A stretch of DNA of 64,000 nucleotides, taken from assembly GCF_002113125.1 (NCBI RefSeq), contig NZ_NEJP01000018.1, forward strand, positions 62,001 through 126,000. Direction: 5' to 3'. A program made the translations under genes and the position numbers. Below the pieces are notes generated by a model. It had not been told where the DNA came from. It ran no database searches and worked only from the letters and a program-made list of their open reading frames with translations. The DNA is from Pseudomonas sp. B20(2017) (GTDB lineage Bacteria; Pseudomonadota; Gammaproteobacteria; Pseudomonadales; Pseudomonadaceae). Of the stretch, positions 26,384 through 34,908 are shown in pieces (the stretch's first letter is position 1; every line of letters starts with the position of its first letter).

Positions 26384-27152
26384 ATCTCACGAGCGTCCGG
26401 CGCTGATGCTGGTGCTGCATGACGTGGCGCCCTCCACGTGGGCCGATTATCGAGCCTTCGTCGAAGCCGTTGACCGGTTGGGCAATGTCCCGATGACGTG
26501 GCTGGTGGTTCCGGACTTCCATCGACGCGAGGCACTTGAAGGCCATCCAGCGTTTTGTCGAATGCTCGACGAGCGCGTCGCACGCGGTGATGAACTGGCC
26601 CTGCACGGCCACTTTCATGAAGATACCGAGCCCGGCCCGCGCACGGCGCGCGACTGGCTCATGCGCCGGGTCTACACCCATGAAGGCGAGTTCTATCAGC
26701 TGTCCCGGGAAGCCGCCCTCGCCCGCCTGCGCCCGGGCATCGATCTGTTTCGGCGCCACGACTGGCCGCTGCACGGTTTCGTCGCCCCCGCCTGGTTGAT
26801 GAGCGCCGGCACGCGCCAGGCACTGCGCGAATTGCCGCTGCGCTACACCAGCGACCCGCAGCATCTTTATCACTTGCCGGAGTTCACCGCGGTCGAAGCC
26901 CCGGGACTGGTCTGGAGCGCACGCAGTGCCTGGCGTCGCGGCATGTCGAAGGTCATCAGCGAACAGCGGGAACAGCGCTGGCGTCAGGCGCCGGTGATTC
27001 GTCTAGGCTTGCACCCGGTGGACATGCGCCACCGGTTTTCCCGGGATTACTGGTGGCGCACCCTTGAACGATTGCTGGCGGACGGACGTGTGCCCATGAC
27101 CAAAATCGACTGGCTGACGCGCCAGCGCACTCAAGCCGAGCGTGCCGCTTGA
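26376..27152 (+). CDS. DUF2334 polysaccharide deacetylase-like protein
   Basis: The 258-residue protein has a NodB-type fold. LMLVLHDVAPSTWADY supplies the His-Asp metal site, and DELALHGHFHEDTEPGP gives the H-x-H-x-H metal block. A late IRLGLHPVDMRH holds the last active-site His. It fits DUF2334, whose members resemble carbohydrate deacetylases acting on N-acetyl sugars. The start is ATG at 26376, inside the last codons of the glycosyltransferase. It ends in a 4-base overlap with the next gene. The substrate is unknown. Confidence 0.9.
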   Translation: MAESHERPALMLVLHDVAPSTWADYRAFVEAVDRLGNVPMTWLVVPDFHRREALEGHPAFCRMLDERVARGDELALHGHFHEDTEPGPRTARDWLMRRVYTHEGEFYQLSREAALARLRPGIDLFRRHDWPLHGFVAPAWLMSAGTRQALRELPLRYTSDPQHLYHLPEFTAVEAPGLVWSARSAWRRGMSKVISEQREQRWRQAPVIRLGLHPVDMRHRFSRDYWWRTLERLLADGRVPMTKIDWLTRQRTQAERAA

Positions 27153-28147
27153 GCCGCGGCATTCTGTTGCTGATCGGCCTGCTGGTGGCCGTGGCGGTTC
27201 CCGTTCTGCTCGGGGGCGGCGAGACGTGGGAGCGCCTGCAGGCCTTTCCGCTGCGCTGGCTATTGATCATGTTCGCCATGGTTCTGCTGTGCTGGGGCAT
27301 CAACACCTTGCGTCTGCGGCTGTTGCTCGGCGATCAGCGTGACCGGGTCACGCCCGTCAAAAGCCTCGGGGTGGTGATGGCTGCCGAATTTGCCTGGTGC
27401 GCCACGCCCGGCGGCAGCGGTGGGCCGTTGACGATCATGGCGCTGTTGGCCCGCAGCGGCGTGCGCCCGGCCCGGGGCAGCGCCGTGTTCGCGATGGATC
27501 AGTTGAGCGATCTGCTGTTCTTTCTCTGCGCCCTGAGCGGAATTCTGATCTACGCGCTGTTCCAGCATCTCAGCGACCGTATGGAATGGTTGCTGATCGT
27601 CAGTGCGATGTCGTTGACCGGTGGCCTGTTCAGTTGCGTGCTGGTCGCGCGCTATCACCGTCGCTTGATCCGCCTGAGCGGGCGCCTGCTGGCCGGGATG
27701 AACGTGGAACCCCGCACTCGACGGCGTTGGGCGCGGCAGTTGCTGCATTTTCTGGCCGCTTTCACCGATGCGCTGAAATTGTCGTGGCAGACACTGATCA
27801 AGGTGTTCGTCCTGACCTGCGTGCATTGGTCGCTGCGATACAGCGTGCTGTACCTGGCGTTGCGCGGGCTGGGGGCGGACGTGCAGTGGGCCTGGACGTT
27901 TCTGATCCAGATGCTTTCGCTGGGTGCGGGGCAATTCAGCCTGTTGCCGGGCGGTGCCGGTGCGGCGGAATTGACCTCGGCGGCGCTGCTGGCGCCGATG
28001 GTCGGCAAATCGACCGCGGCGGCGGCGATCCTGATCTGGCGGGTGGTGACGTATTACTTCTATCTGCTGGTCGGTGGCCCGGTGTTTCTATTGATGCTGG
28101 GCCGGCCGTTGCTGAAAAAACTGCTGAGCGTCAGACAGGCTTCTTGA
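27149..28147 (+). CDS. Lysylphosphatidylglycerol synthase TM-region / UPF0104 family membrane protein
   Basis: A 332-residue integral membrane protein with about eight hydrophobic helices: LLLIGLLVAVAVPVLL, WLLIMFAMVLLCWGINTL, LLFFLCALSGILIYALF and others. The conserved CATPGGSGGPLTIMALL and LSLGAGQFSLLPGGAGAAELTS loops mark the YbhN/MprF-flippase-like family, which is linked to lipid or glycolipid transfer across the inner membrane. Translation starts at TTG 27149, overlapping the preceding stop (TTGA). It completes the glycosyltransferase-deacetylase-flippase trio. Its 3' end overlaps the convergent small gene at 28131. Confidence 0.9.
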   Translation: MSRGILLLIGLLVAVAVPVLLGGGETWERLQAFPLRWLLIMFAMVLLCWGINTLRLRLLLGDQRDRVTPVKSLGVVMAAEFAWCATPGGSGGPLTIMALLARSGVRPARGSAVFAMDQLSDLLFFLCALSGILIYALFQHLSDRMEWLLIVSAMSLTGGLFSCVLVARYHRRLIRLSGRLLAGMNVEPRTRRRWARQLLHFLAAFTDALKLSWQTLIKVFVLTCVHWSLRYSVLYLALRGLGADVQWAWTFLIQMLSLGAGQFSLLPGGAGAAELTSAALLAPMVGKSTAAAAILIWRVVTYYFYLLVGGPVFLLMLGRPLLKKLLSVRQAS

Positions 28148-28307
28148 GGTCATCTTCTTTGTCCTTGAGTTGTTCCCACAGTTCGGCAGCGCCGGGAAAC
28201 TCCGTGCCATCCTCCGGGCTCAGGTCATCCGGGTCATAGCGGCTCAGGCAGCCCTCGCCGAGGGTGGCGGGTGCCTTGGAAGTGGCTTTGTCCAGTGGAT
28301 CGCTCAT
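28131..28307 (-). CDS. Small acidic conserved hypothetical protein
   Basis: A 58-residue acidic protein, MSDPLDKATSKAPATLGEGC..., with a poly-acidic middle (DPDDLSPEDGTEFPGA) and a charged C-terminus (EQLKDKEDDLKKP). GAGG lies eight bases before the ATG at 28307. No domain is recognised, though small proteins like this are common in pseudomonads. Its last 17 bases overlap the convergent flippase-like gene. Confidence 0.7.
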   Translation of the reverse strand: MSDPLDKATSKAPATLGEGCLSRYDPDDLSPEDGTEFPGAAELWEQLKDKEDDLKKPV

Positions 28308-28338
28308 GAACGCTTCCTCACAGGGCTGCAACAAGTCG

Positions 28339-28384
28339 AAAAAAAGGGCCTGAGGCGATTGAACGCCCAGGCCCTTTGTTTTTC
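28339..28384. terminator. Bidirectional terminator between the small acidic gene and purU
   Basis: AAAGGGCCTGAGGCG pairs with CGCCCAGGCCCTTT around a short loop, with a run of A before and T after. On the minus strand it ends purU with seven T residues. Confidence 0.88.
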
Positions 28385-28399
28385 AACCGAAAGGTTCGA

Positions 28400-29248
28400 T
28401 CAGAACACTACGGTCTTGTTGCCGTGCACCAGCACGCGGTCTTCCAGGTGATAACGCAGACCACGGGCCAGCACCATCTTCTCGACGTCACGGCCGAAAC
28501 GCACCATGTCTTCGATGCTGTCGCTGTGGCTGACACGCACCACGTCCTGCTCGATGATCGGGCCGGCATCCAGCTCTTCGGTCACGTAGTGGCAGGTCGC
28601 ACCGATCAACTTCACGCCGCGCATCGAGGCTTGGTGGTACGGCTTGGCGCCGACGAACGACGGCAGGAAGCTGTGGTGAATGTTGATGACTTTGTGCGCA
28701 TATTCGCGGCACATGTCCGGCGGCAGGATTTGCATGTAGCGCGCCAGCACCACTACTTCAGCGTCATGCTGTTTGACCAGACGCGATACTTCGTCGAAGG
28801 CTGGCTGCTTGTCCTGCGGGTTGACCGGTACGTGGTAATAAGGAATGCCGTGCCACTCGACCATGCTGCGCAGGTCGTCGTGGTTGGAAATCACGCAGGA
28901 AATCTCGCAATCCAGCTCGTCGCTGTGCCAGCGGTGCAGCAGGTCAGCCAGGCAGTGGGATTCGCGGCTGGCCATCAGCACCACGCGTTTTTTCTGCTCG
29001 GTGTCGGTGATGCGCCAGTCCATCGAGAACTCTTCGGCAATCGGTGCAAACTTCTCGCGCAACACCTCGATACCGAAAGGCAGGGAATCGGCACGGATTT
29101 CGTGACGCATGAAGAACCAGCCGACCTGGTTATCCGAGTGGTGGCTCGCTTCGGTGATCCAGCCATTGTGGGCCGCCAGAAAGTTACTGACTTTGGCAAC
29201 GATGCCAACGCGGTCCGGGCAAGAAATCACCAGCCGAAAAGTGCGCAT
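28400..29248 (-). CDS. purU: Formyltetrahydrofolate deformylase
   Basis: PurU hydrolyses 10-formyl-THF to formate and THF, balancing one-carbon pools and supplying formate for purine synthesis. The 282-residue protein has an N-terminal ACT domain (MRTFRLVISCPDRVGIVAKV) and a C-terminal formyltransferase fold with ISNHDDL, VLARYMQILPP, INIHHSFLPSFVGAKPYHQA and GATCHYVTEELDAGPIIEQD, covering the Asn-His-Asp catalytic set. The ATG at 29248 was chosen because the ACT domain starts there; 76 in-frame codons upstream are not family-like. It is divergent from mvaT, the same pairing as PA4314-PA4315. Confidence 0.96.
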   Translation of the reverse strand: MRTFRLVISCPDRVGIVAKVSNFLAAHNGWITEASHHSDNQVGWFFMRHEIRADSLPFGIEVLREKFAPIAEEFSMDWRITDTEQKKRVVLMASRESHCLADLLHRWHSDELDCEISCVISNHDDLRSMVEWHGIPYYHVPVNPQDKQPAFDEVSRLVKQHDAEVVVLARYMQILPPDMCREYAHKVINIHHSFLPSFVGAKPYHQASMRGVKLIGATCHYVTEELDAGPIIEQDVVRVSHSDSIEDMVRFGRDVEKMVLARGLRYHLEDRVLVHGNKTVVF

Positions 29249-29587
29249 GAGGGGGAAACTCCAGAACTTCGCAAAGGCGGCCATTCTAGCGACTGCGCGG
29301 GAAAACTGCAGTATTGATGACCCTCGGAGGCTCACGGCAGCCCGTCGCAGCTTTTTTGACGCCCGTAAACGCCAGAATGATGGCGCAGCAATAGCCATGC
29401 GTGAACAGACTGATGTGAATATCTGTGAAGACTCCATCACAATATTTAACTGAACATTCAATTCAGGGCTTTTCAACGTAACTAATTCAAATAAAAACCC
29501 CGGTTAAATGTTTACTTGATGAAACAGCCTGACTATTATTGCCGCACTGTCCCCTGCCATCGCGCACTCCCACATAAGGTAGTAATC
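29249..29587. other. Divergent intergenic region purU / mvaT
   Basis: These 339 bases hold the mvaT promoter (separate entry) and an AT-rich stretch around 29430-29500, unusual for this chromosome, which could itself be an MvaT/H-NS-type binding patch and allow autoregulation (inference). No gene is seen. Confidence 0.5.
29511..29539 (+). promoter_or_regulatory. Sigma-70 promoter of mvaT
   Basis: TTTACT (29511-29516), a 17-base spacer, and TATTAT (29534-29539). This leaves a 5' leader of about 40 bases before the mvaT ATG. Confidence 0.7.
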
Positions 29588-29965
29588 ATGTCCTTGATCA
29601 ACGAATATCGTGCCACCGAAGAAGCTATCAAAGAGCTGCAAGCCCGTTTGAAGAACCTGTCGCAAGATGACAAACTGCAAGCCGAGCTGGAATTCGAAGG
29701 CAAACTGCGCACACTGATGGGCGAATATTCCAAATCCCTGCGCGACATCATCGCGCTGCTGGATCCAGAAGCCAAAACCAAAGCACCACGCGGCGGTGCA
29801 GTAAAAACTACTGGCACCAAGCGTGCTCGCAAAGTTAAACAATACAAAAACCCGCACAACGGCGAAGTCATCGAAACCAAAGGTGGCAACCACAAAACTC
29901 TGAAAGAGTGGAAAGCCAAGTGGGGCGGTGACGTGGTTGAAGGCTGGGCTACCCTGCTGGGCTAA
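29588..29965 (+). CDS. mvaT: MvaT, H-NS-like xenogeneic silencer
   Basis: MvaT is the pseudomonad H-NS analogue that coats AT-rich, often foreign, DNA. The 125-residue protein begins MSLINEYRATEEAIKELQAR, with an N-terminal coiled-coil oligomerisation domain (1-60) and a lysine-rich linker. The C-terminal DNA-binding domain has RKVKQYKNPHNGEVIETKGGN, of which KGGN is the minor-groove-inserting loop, then HKTLKEWKAKWG. The ATG at 29588 follows AAGGTAGT. It is a likely silencer of the AT-rich island gene at 38461-40878, by inference. Two hairpins follow the stop. Confidence 0.97.
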   Translation: MSLINEYRATEEAIKELQARLKNLSQDDKLQAELEFEGKLRTLMGEYSKSLRDIIALLDPEAKTKAPRGGAVKTTGTKRARKVKQYKNPHNGEVIETKGGNHKTLKEWKAKWGGDVVEGWATLLG

Positions 29966-29977
29966 GCCGCAACCCTT

Positions 29978-30034
29978 GTCGCAGAGCGCTTCTGCGACAC
30001 AAAAAAACGCCAGCGAATGCTGGCGTTTTTTTAT
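29978..30034. terminator. Bidirectional terminator between mvaT and sbcB
   Basis: A first hairpin GTCGCAGA...TCTGCGAC is followed by AAAAAAACGCCAGC and GCTGGCGTTTTTTT, a symmetric stem with A and T tracts. It can end both convergent genes. Confidence 0.9.
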
Positions 30035-30066
30035 GCCCGGCATTCAAGCGCCGCACATGTTCGATT

Positions 30067-31497
30067 TCAAAGATCCAAACGTTTGCGCAATGCCTGGACA
30101 TAGTTCTGCCATTCAACCAACACCTCGGCCTGCATCGGCGTAGCACTAAGCAGCCATTGCTCCATCGCCTCGGCAAAAGATTGCAAGGTATTAGGGGCTC
30201 CCCACTCCGACTCGGACAAGCGTTGCCGGCAAAAGATTTTCCAGCGTTCTTGCTCTTCGAAATTCAACGTATCGGGAAAGTTACGTGCTCGATATCGAAA
30301 CAACAATTCAGGCAAACGTTCGTCATCGAACGGCCATTGCTCTCGCGCCAATTGAGCAGGATCGGTCATCCTCACTTGCTCACATAAACGACGATCGCGA
30401 TCACCGATAAATCCGTCGTACAACTGTTGTTCGGGATCTTCACTCGGGGTGAAATCTTCGCTGGCATAAATCGCCGAGACTTTATCTTTCCAAACTTGTC
30501 GTGCGTCACTTAGTCGCAATGCACGCGCCTGATACAACGCCATGTCCAGACCCAGACGCTGCTGATCCTCGGCACGCAACACCGACAATGGCGCCACCAC
30601 CGGGCACTTGTTGATGTGAATGAGTTTGAGCGGCACCGGCAACTCGCCTTCGGCCAACTCGTCACGCCGGGTATACAGGCGCTGGCGCAATGTTTCGGCA
30701 TCCAGGTCGAGCAGCCCCTGCGGATCCAGGTGCAGGTCACAGACGATCAACGCGTTCTTGTTGCGCGGATGCCAGGCCAGCGGCAGCACCACGCCGACAT
30801 AGCTGCGAGCGGCCGAGAAACGACCGGAAACGTGCACCATCGGCTGCAACAGACGAATCTGGTCCATGACCTTCTGTTTGCTGCGCAACTGGAACAGCCA
30901 GTCATACAACTTCGGCTGCTTCTCGCGGATCAACCGGGCGAGGGCAATCGTGGCGCGCACGTCCGACAAGGCTTCGTGGGCATTGCCGTGATCGATGCCA
31001 TTGGCGGCGGTGAGGCGTTCCAGCTTGAGCGTCACCTTGCCTTCGTCGTCGGTCGGCCACACCAGCCCGTCCGGGCGCAATGCGTAGGCGGCGCGCACCA
31101 CATCGATCAGGTCCCAGCGACTGTTGCCGCCCTGCCATTCACGGGCATAGGGATCGAAAAAGTTGCGGTACAGACTGTAGCGGGTCATCTCGTCGTCGAA
31201 GCGCAGGGTGTTGTATCCCGCACCGCAAGTGCCAGGAGCTGCAAGCTGGGCATGGACCCGGGTCATGAAGTCGGCTTCGCTCAAGCCTTGCTCGGCGAGG
31301 CGGCTCGGAGTGATGCCGGTGATCGCGCATGCCGCCGGATGCGGCAGGATGTCTTCGCTGGGCTGACAGTAGAGATTGACCGGCGCGTCGATTTCGTTGA
31401 GTTCGTGATCGGTGCGGATCCCGGCCACCTGCAAGGGACGATCGCATCGGGGATTGATGCCGGTGGTTTCGTAGTCGTACCAGAAAATGGAAGTCAC
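30067..31497 (-). CDS. sbcB: Exodeoxyribonuclease I
   Basis: SbcB/ExoI degrades single-stranded DNA 3' to 5' and supports recombination and mismatch repair. The 476-residue protein has the DEDDh nuclease start MTSIFWYDYETTGINPRCDR (first Asp and Glu), the second block GYNTLRFDDEM, and the third HGNAHEALSDVRATIALARL (His and Asp). The SH3-like and C-terminal helical domains (about 200-476) complete the family length. It is convergent with mvaT and divergent from the RDD operon, the order of PA4315-PA4317. Confidence 0.97.
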   Translation of the reverse strand: MTSIFWYDYETTGINPRCDRPLQVAGIRTDHELNEIDAPVNLYCQPSEDILPHPAACAITGITPSRLAEQGLSEADFMTRVHAQLAAPGTCGAGYNTLRFDDEMTRYSLYRNFFDPYAREWQGGNSRWDLIDVVRAAYALRPDGLVWPTDDEGKVTLKLERLTAANGIDHGNAHEALSDVRATIALARLIREKQPKLYDWLFQLRSKQKVMDQIRLLQPMVHVSGRFSAARSYVGVVLPLAWHPRNKNALIVCDLHLDPQGLLDLDAETLRQRLYTRRDELAEGELPVPLKLIHINKCPVVAPLSVLRAEDQQRLGLDMALYQARALRLSDARQVWKDKVSAIYASEDFTPSEDPEQQLYDGFIGDRDRRLCEQVRMTDPAQLAREQWPFDDERLPELLFRYRARNFPDTLNFEEQERWKIFCRQRLSESEWGAPNTLQSFAEAMEQWLLSATPMQAEVLVEWQNYVQALRKRLDL

Positions 31498-31596
31498 GGG
31501 CGGTTCCTGAACTGATGATCGGCAAAGTCTAGGCGTTCAAGCGTCGTCGCGGCCAGCACCGCATCATTCAGTCACCTTTGGTTGAAGAATGTGTAT

Positions 31597-31610
31597 GACA
31601 TAGTTATGTC
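31597..31610. promoter_or_regulatory. 14-bp palindrome upstream of the RDD-MoxR operon
   Basis: GACATA-GT-TATGTC is a perfect 6-2-6 inverted repeat about 70 bases before the RDD gene. A -10-like TAGCAT lies about 20 bases downstream. The symmetry and position suit an operator for a dimeric regulator, which I cannot identify. Confidence 0.4.
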
Positions 31611-31677
31611 GTTTCCCCCCGAGAGGCTGCTAGCATCGGACGCACTTGCATCCCGATCCGGCAACATCAGGTAGCCC

Positions 31678-32403
31678 ATGCTCGAGACCACAGCAGCGCG
31701 AAGGAAAGCATCGCTGGCCCCGCCACTGGACACGCGGCACAAGGTCGAAACGCCGGAAGGCATCGACCTGCCGCTGCGCCCCGCCGGCCTGATGGTGCGC
31801 GCCGTGGCGTTCACCATCGATCTGGGGCTGCGCGGGCTGATCCTGGGGCTGCTTTTCATCTTACTGGCGCTGCTCGGCAAACTCGGCATAGGCCTCGGAT
31901 CACTTCTGCTGTTCGGGGTGAGCTGGTGGTACATGGTGCTGTTTGAAGTGCTGCGTCAGGGCCGATCGCCGGGCAAGCAATGGATGGGCCTGCGGGTGGT
32001 GCACGACGATGGCACGCCGGTCGGCTGGTCAGCCTCCCTGTTGCGCAACCTGCTGCGTTTTGTCGACCTGATGCCGTTCGGCTATTTCCTCGGGGCGATC
32101 AGTTGCCTGCAACACCCGACCTTCAAACGCCTCGGCGACATCGCTGCCGGCACGCTGGTGATCTACAGCGAACGCCCGCTCCAGCGCCCGCAGTTGCCCG
32201 ATGCCGAACCCCGCCGCTCGCCGATTCCGCTGACCCTGACTGAACAACGCGCCCTGCTCGCTTTCGCCGAACGCCAGGGGGAACTGTCGACGGCGCGGGT
32301 CAATGAACTCGCTGCATTGCTCGCTCAACCGCTGCACATCAGCGCGCCGAAAGCCGTTGGCGAACTTAACGGCATCGCTCGCGGCCTGTTGGGTCCGACA
32401 TGA
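31678..32403 (+). CDS. RDD family membrane protein
   Basis: A 241-residue protein with the RDD domain. PAGLMVRAVAFTIDLGLRGL carries the Arg and Asp near the first membrane helix, followed by LLFILLALLGKLGIGLGSLLLF. The loop FEVLRQGRSPGKQWMGLRVV is diagnostic. A third hydrophobic block is LMPFGYFLGAISCLQHP. The C-terminal third is polar and cytoplasmic. It heads a six-gene operon in which every later gene overlaps its predecessor, matching PA4317 onward. A transport or stress role has been proposed for RDD proteins elsewhere, but none is proven here. Confidence 0.9.
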   Translation: MLETTAARRKASLAPPLDTRHKVETPEGIDLPLRPAGLMVRAVAFTIDLGLRGLILGLLFILLALLGKLGIGLGSLLLFGVSWWYMVLFEVLRQGRSPGKQWMGLRVVHDDGTPVGWSASLLRNLLRFVDLMPFGYFLGAISCLQHPTFKRLGDIAAGTLVIYSERPLQRPQLPDAEPRRSPIPLTLTEQRALLAFAERQGELSTARVNELAALLAQPLHISAPKAVGELNGIARGLLGPT

Positions 32404-33377
32404 AGCAAAGCCTTTTCGAAACCCGCCACAAGGCCGAATGGGAGCGCTTCACCCTCGCCCTCGAACGTCTCGAACGAGGCAAGGACACGTCGCAGGTCGC
32501 AGAATTTCCCAAGGCCTATCGCCGAATCTGCCAGCATCTGGCGCTGGCGCAGGAACGTGGTTACAGCAGTTTTCTCGTCGACTCATTGCAACAGTTGGTG
32601 CTGCGCGGTCATCAACAGCTTTACCGTCATCGCCGGCAAACTGGTTCCAGCCTGCTGAGCTTCATCTTCGCCGGGTTCCCCCGGCTGGTTCGCGCGCAAT
32701 GGCCTTTCGTGTTGGTTGCCGGGCTGCTGTTTCTCGGCAGCCTGGCCGGTTTCGGGGTACTGGTGTATCTGAATCCCGAATTGATCTACAACCTTATCCC
32801 CGCCGAGCAGGTGCGCGAGATGCAAGGCATGTACGATCCGGTCGCCGGCCACCTCGGGCGCTCGGCGGAGCGCGCCGCCAGTGAAAACTGGGTGATGTTC
32901 GGCTACTACATCATGCACAACATCGGCATCGCCTTTCAGACCTTTGCCAGCGGTTTGCTGCTGGGCCTGGGCAGCGCGTTCTTCCTGTTCTACAACGGTC
33001 TGACTATCGGCGCGGTGGCCGGGCATCTCACCGAGATCGGCTTTGGCCAGACTTTCTGGCCGTTCGTGATCGGCCACGGCGCATTTGAACTCAGCGCGAT
33101 TGTCCTGGCCGGTGCAGCGGGGTTGAAACTGGGTTGGGCGCTGATAGCACCGGGACGCCTGACGCGCGGCGAGGCCTTGAGACATTCGGCGCGCCAGAGC
33201 GTACTGCTGATCTGTGGGGTCATGCTGTTTCTGTTGATCGCCGCGTTTATCGAGGCTTATTGGTCGTCACGCATCGGGGTTTCGCCGCAGACCAAATACC
33301 TGGTCGGCGCCGGGCTCTGGCTCGGCGTGGCGATCTACCTGCTGTTTGCCGGAAGGACCCGCCATGCGCCTGAGTGA
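32400..33377 (+). CDS. Stage II sporulation protein M-like membrane protein
   Basis: A 325-residue SpoIIM/DUF95 protein. An N-terminal soluble part (KQSLFETRHKAEWERFTLAL) is followed by five or six membrane helices. The family block AASENWVMFGYYIMHNIGIAF precedes LGSAFFLFYNGLTIGAVAGHL and HGAFELSAIVLAGAAGLKLG. SpoIIM helps peptidoglycan remodelling in spore formers; the non-sporulating homologues are of unknown function and often sit with MoxR-DUF58 genes, as here. The start overlaps the RDD stop by four bases (ATGA). Confidence 0.9.
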   Translation: MKQSLFETRHKAEWERFTLALERLERGKDTSQVAEFPKAYRRICQHLALAQERGYSSFLVDSLQQLVLRGHQQLYRHRRQTGSSLLSFIFAGFPRLVRAQWPFVLVAGLLFLGSLAGFGVLVYLNPELIYNLIPAEQVREMQGMYDPVAGHLGRSAERAASENWVMFGYYIMHNIGIAFQTFASGLLLGLGSAFFLFYNGLTIGAVAGHLTEIGFGQTFWPFVIGHGAFELSAIVLAGAAGLKLGWALIAPGRLTRGEALRHSARQSVLLICGVMLFLLIAAFIEAYWSSRIGVSPQTKYLVGAGLWLGVAIYLLFAGRTRHAPE

Positions 33378-34908
33378 TGCAACTGTGGCAATCCGTCCGC
33401 GCACCACCTGGGAAGCCATGGATCTGGGCGTGCTCATGAGCCAGCAATATCGGCGCCTGCTGATGACCAGTTGGGCCATCGTCACCCTGCCACTGTTCGC
33501 GGTGCTCAGCCTGTTGTTGTGGGATTCACCGTCGCTCGCCGTGTTCATCTTCTGGTGGCTGAAACCGGCCTACGAACGCTTGCCGCTGTACATTCTTTCC
33601 AAAGCCCTGTTCGGCGAAACGCCCACCTTGAAACAGGCGTTACGACAATGGCCGCATCTGCTCAGACCGCAATTGCTGGCCAGCCTGACCTGGCGCCGCT
33701 TGAGTTTCAGTCGCAGTTTCCTGATGCCGGTGATGCAACTCGAAGGCCTGAACGGCAGCGCGCGCCAACAGCGTTTGCACGTGTTGCTGCAACGCAATGC
33801 CGGCGCGGCCCAGTGGCTGACAATCATCGGTGTCCATCTGGAAACGGCGCTGTGGATCGGTCTGATGGTGTTGTTCTACCTGCTTCTGCCGCAACAGGTC
33901 GAAACCGACTGGGACTGGCAAAGCCTGATCTTCGCCGCCGACTACGAATGGCGCTGGCTGGAGCATCTGACCAATGCATTCTATGCGCTGATCCTGGTGA
34001 TCTGGGAACCGATATATATCGCCTGCGGGTTCAGCTTGTATCTGAACCGCCGCACCGTCCTCGAAGCCTGGGACATCGAACTGGTGTTCCGCCGTTTGCG
34101 CCAGCGTTTGAACAGCAGCGTGATCGGCTTGCTGCTGGTGGTGTGCCTGCTGCTGCCGGGAGTGCCCTCGGCATGGGCCGCCGAACCTGACACCGCGCCG
34201 GATGCACCGCGTCTCCTGAATCAGCCACTGACCAGCGAGGCGTCCCGCAACAGCATCAAGGCCTTGCTCGAACAACCGCCGTTCAAGAACAAGGAAACCG
34301 TCACCCGTTATCGCTTCGGCGAAGATCCCGCTGCTGACGAAAAACCCAACGAAGGCGAAGCACCGCAATGGTTGAAAACCCTGCTCGGCTGGCTCGACGG
34401 TCGGCATCTCGACGGGCTGGCCAAGGCGATTGAGGTGCTGCTCTGGAGCGCGGTGATCGCGGGGCTCGGCTGGCTGGTCTGGCGCTATCGGGATTTTCTG
34501 CAAGCGTTCGTCGGCCGCCGTCCGCGCCTGCCTGAACGGATCAAAAGGCCTCTGCCGCAACAGGCTTTCGGTCTGGATCTGCAAAAGGAAAGCCTGCCCG
34601 ATGACATCGCCAGCCACGCGGAACAGCTCTGGCAAAACGAACCGCGCGCAGCATTGGGTCTGCTGTACCGGGCGCTGCTCAGTCATCTGCTGCACGACTT
34701 CAACCTGCCCCTGAAACCCGCCGACACCGAGAGCGAAGTGCTGGCGCGAATCGAACATTTGCAGCGTCCGGATCTGCTCGCCTACAGCCGTCATCTCACG
34801 GGCCACTGGCAGAATATGGCCTACGGGCACCGCGTACCGGCGGCGCATCTGCAACAGGAATTGTGTGAGGGCTGGCGCACCCTGTTCGGCCACGGAGCCG
34901 CCCGTTGA
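33364..34908 (+). CDS. DUF4129 domain membrane protein
   Basis: A 514-residue protein with an N-terminal membrane region (helices such as TSWAIVTLPLFAVLSLLLW and TIIGVHLETALWIGLMVLFYL), a polar, probably periplasmic, segment (about 285-345), another helix (VLLWSAVIAGLGWLVW) and a cytoplasmic DUF4129 region (EQLWQNEPRAALGLLYRALLSHLLHD). DUF4129 is often the C-terminal part of transglutaminase-like proteins encoded beside MoxR and DUF58. I chose the ATG at 33364 (AAGGA eight bases upstream) over a TTG 18 bases earlier. It overlaps spoIIM by 14 bases. Confidence 0.87.
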   Translation: MRLSDATVAIRPRTTWEAMDLGVLMSQQYRRLLMTSWAIVTLPLFAVLSLLLWDSPSLAVFIFWWLKPAYERLPLYILSKALFGETPTLKQALRQWPHLLRPQLLASLTWRRLSFSRSFLMPVMQLEGLNGSARQQRLHVLLQRNAGAAQWLTIIGVHLETALWIGLMVLFYLLLPQQVETDWDWQSLIFAADYEWRWLEHLTNAFYALILVIWEPIYIACGFSLYLNRRTVLEAWDIELVFRRLRQRLNSSVIGLLLVVCLLLPGVPSAWAAEPDTAPDAPRLLNQPLTSEASRNSIKALLEQPPFKNKETVTRYRFGEDPAADEKPNEGEAPQWLKTLLGWLDGRHLDGLAKAIEVLLWSAVIAGLGWLVWRYRDFLQAFVGRRPRLPERIKRPLPQQAFGLDLQKESLPDDIASHAEQLWQNEPRAALGLLYRALLSHLLHDFNLPLKPADTESEVLARIEHLQRPDLLAYSRHLTGHWQNMAYGHRVPAAHLQQELCEGWRTLFGHGAAR

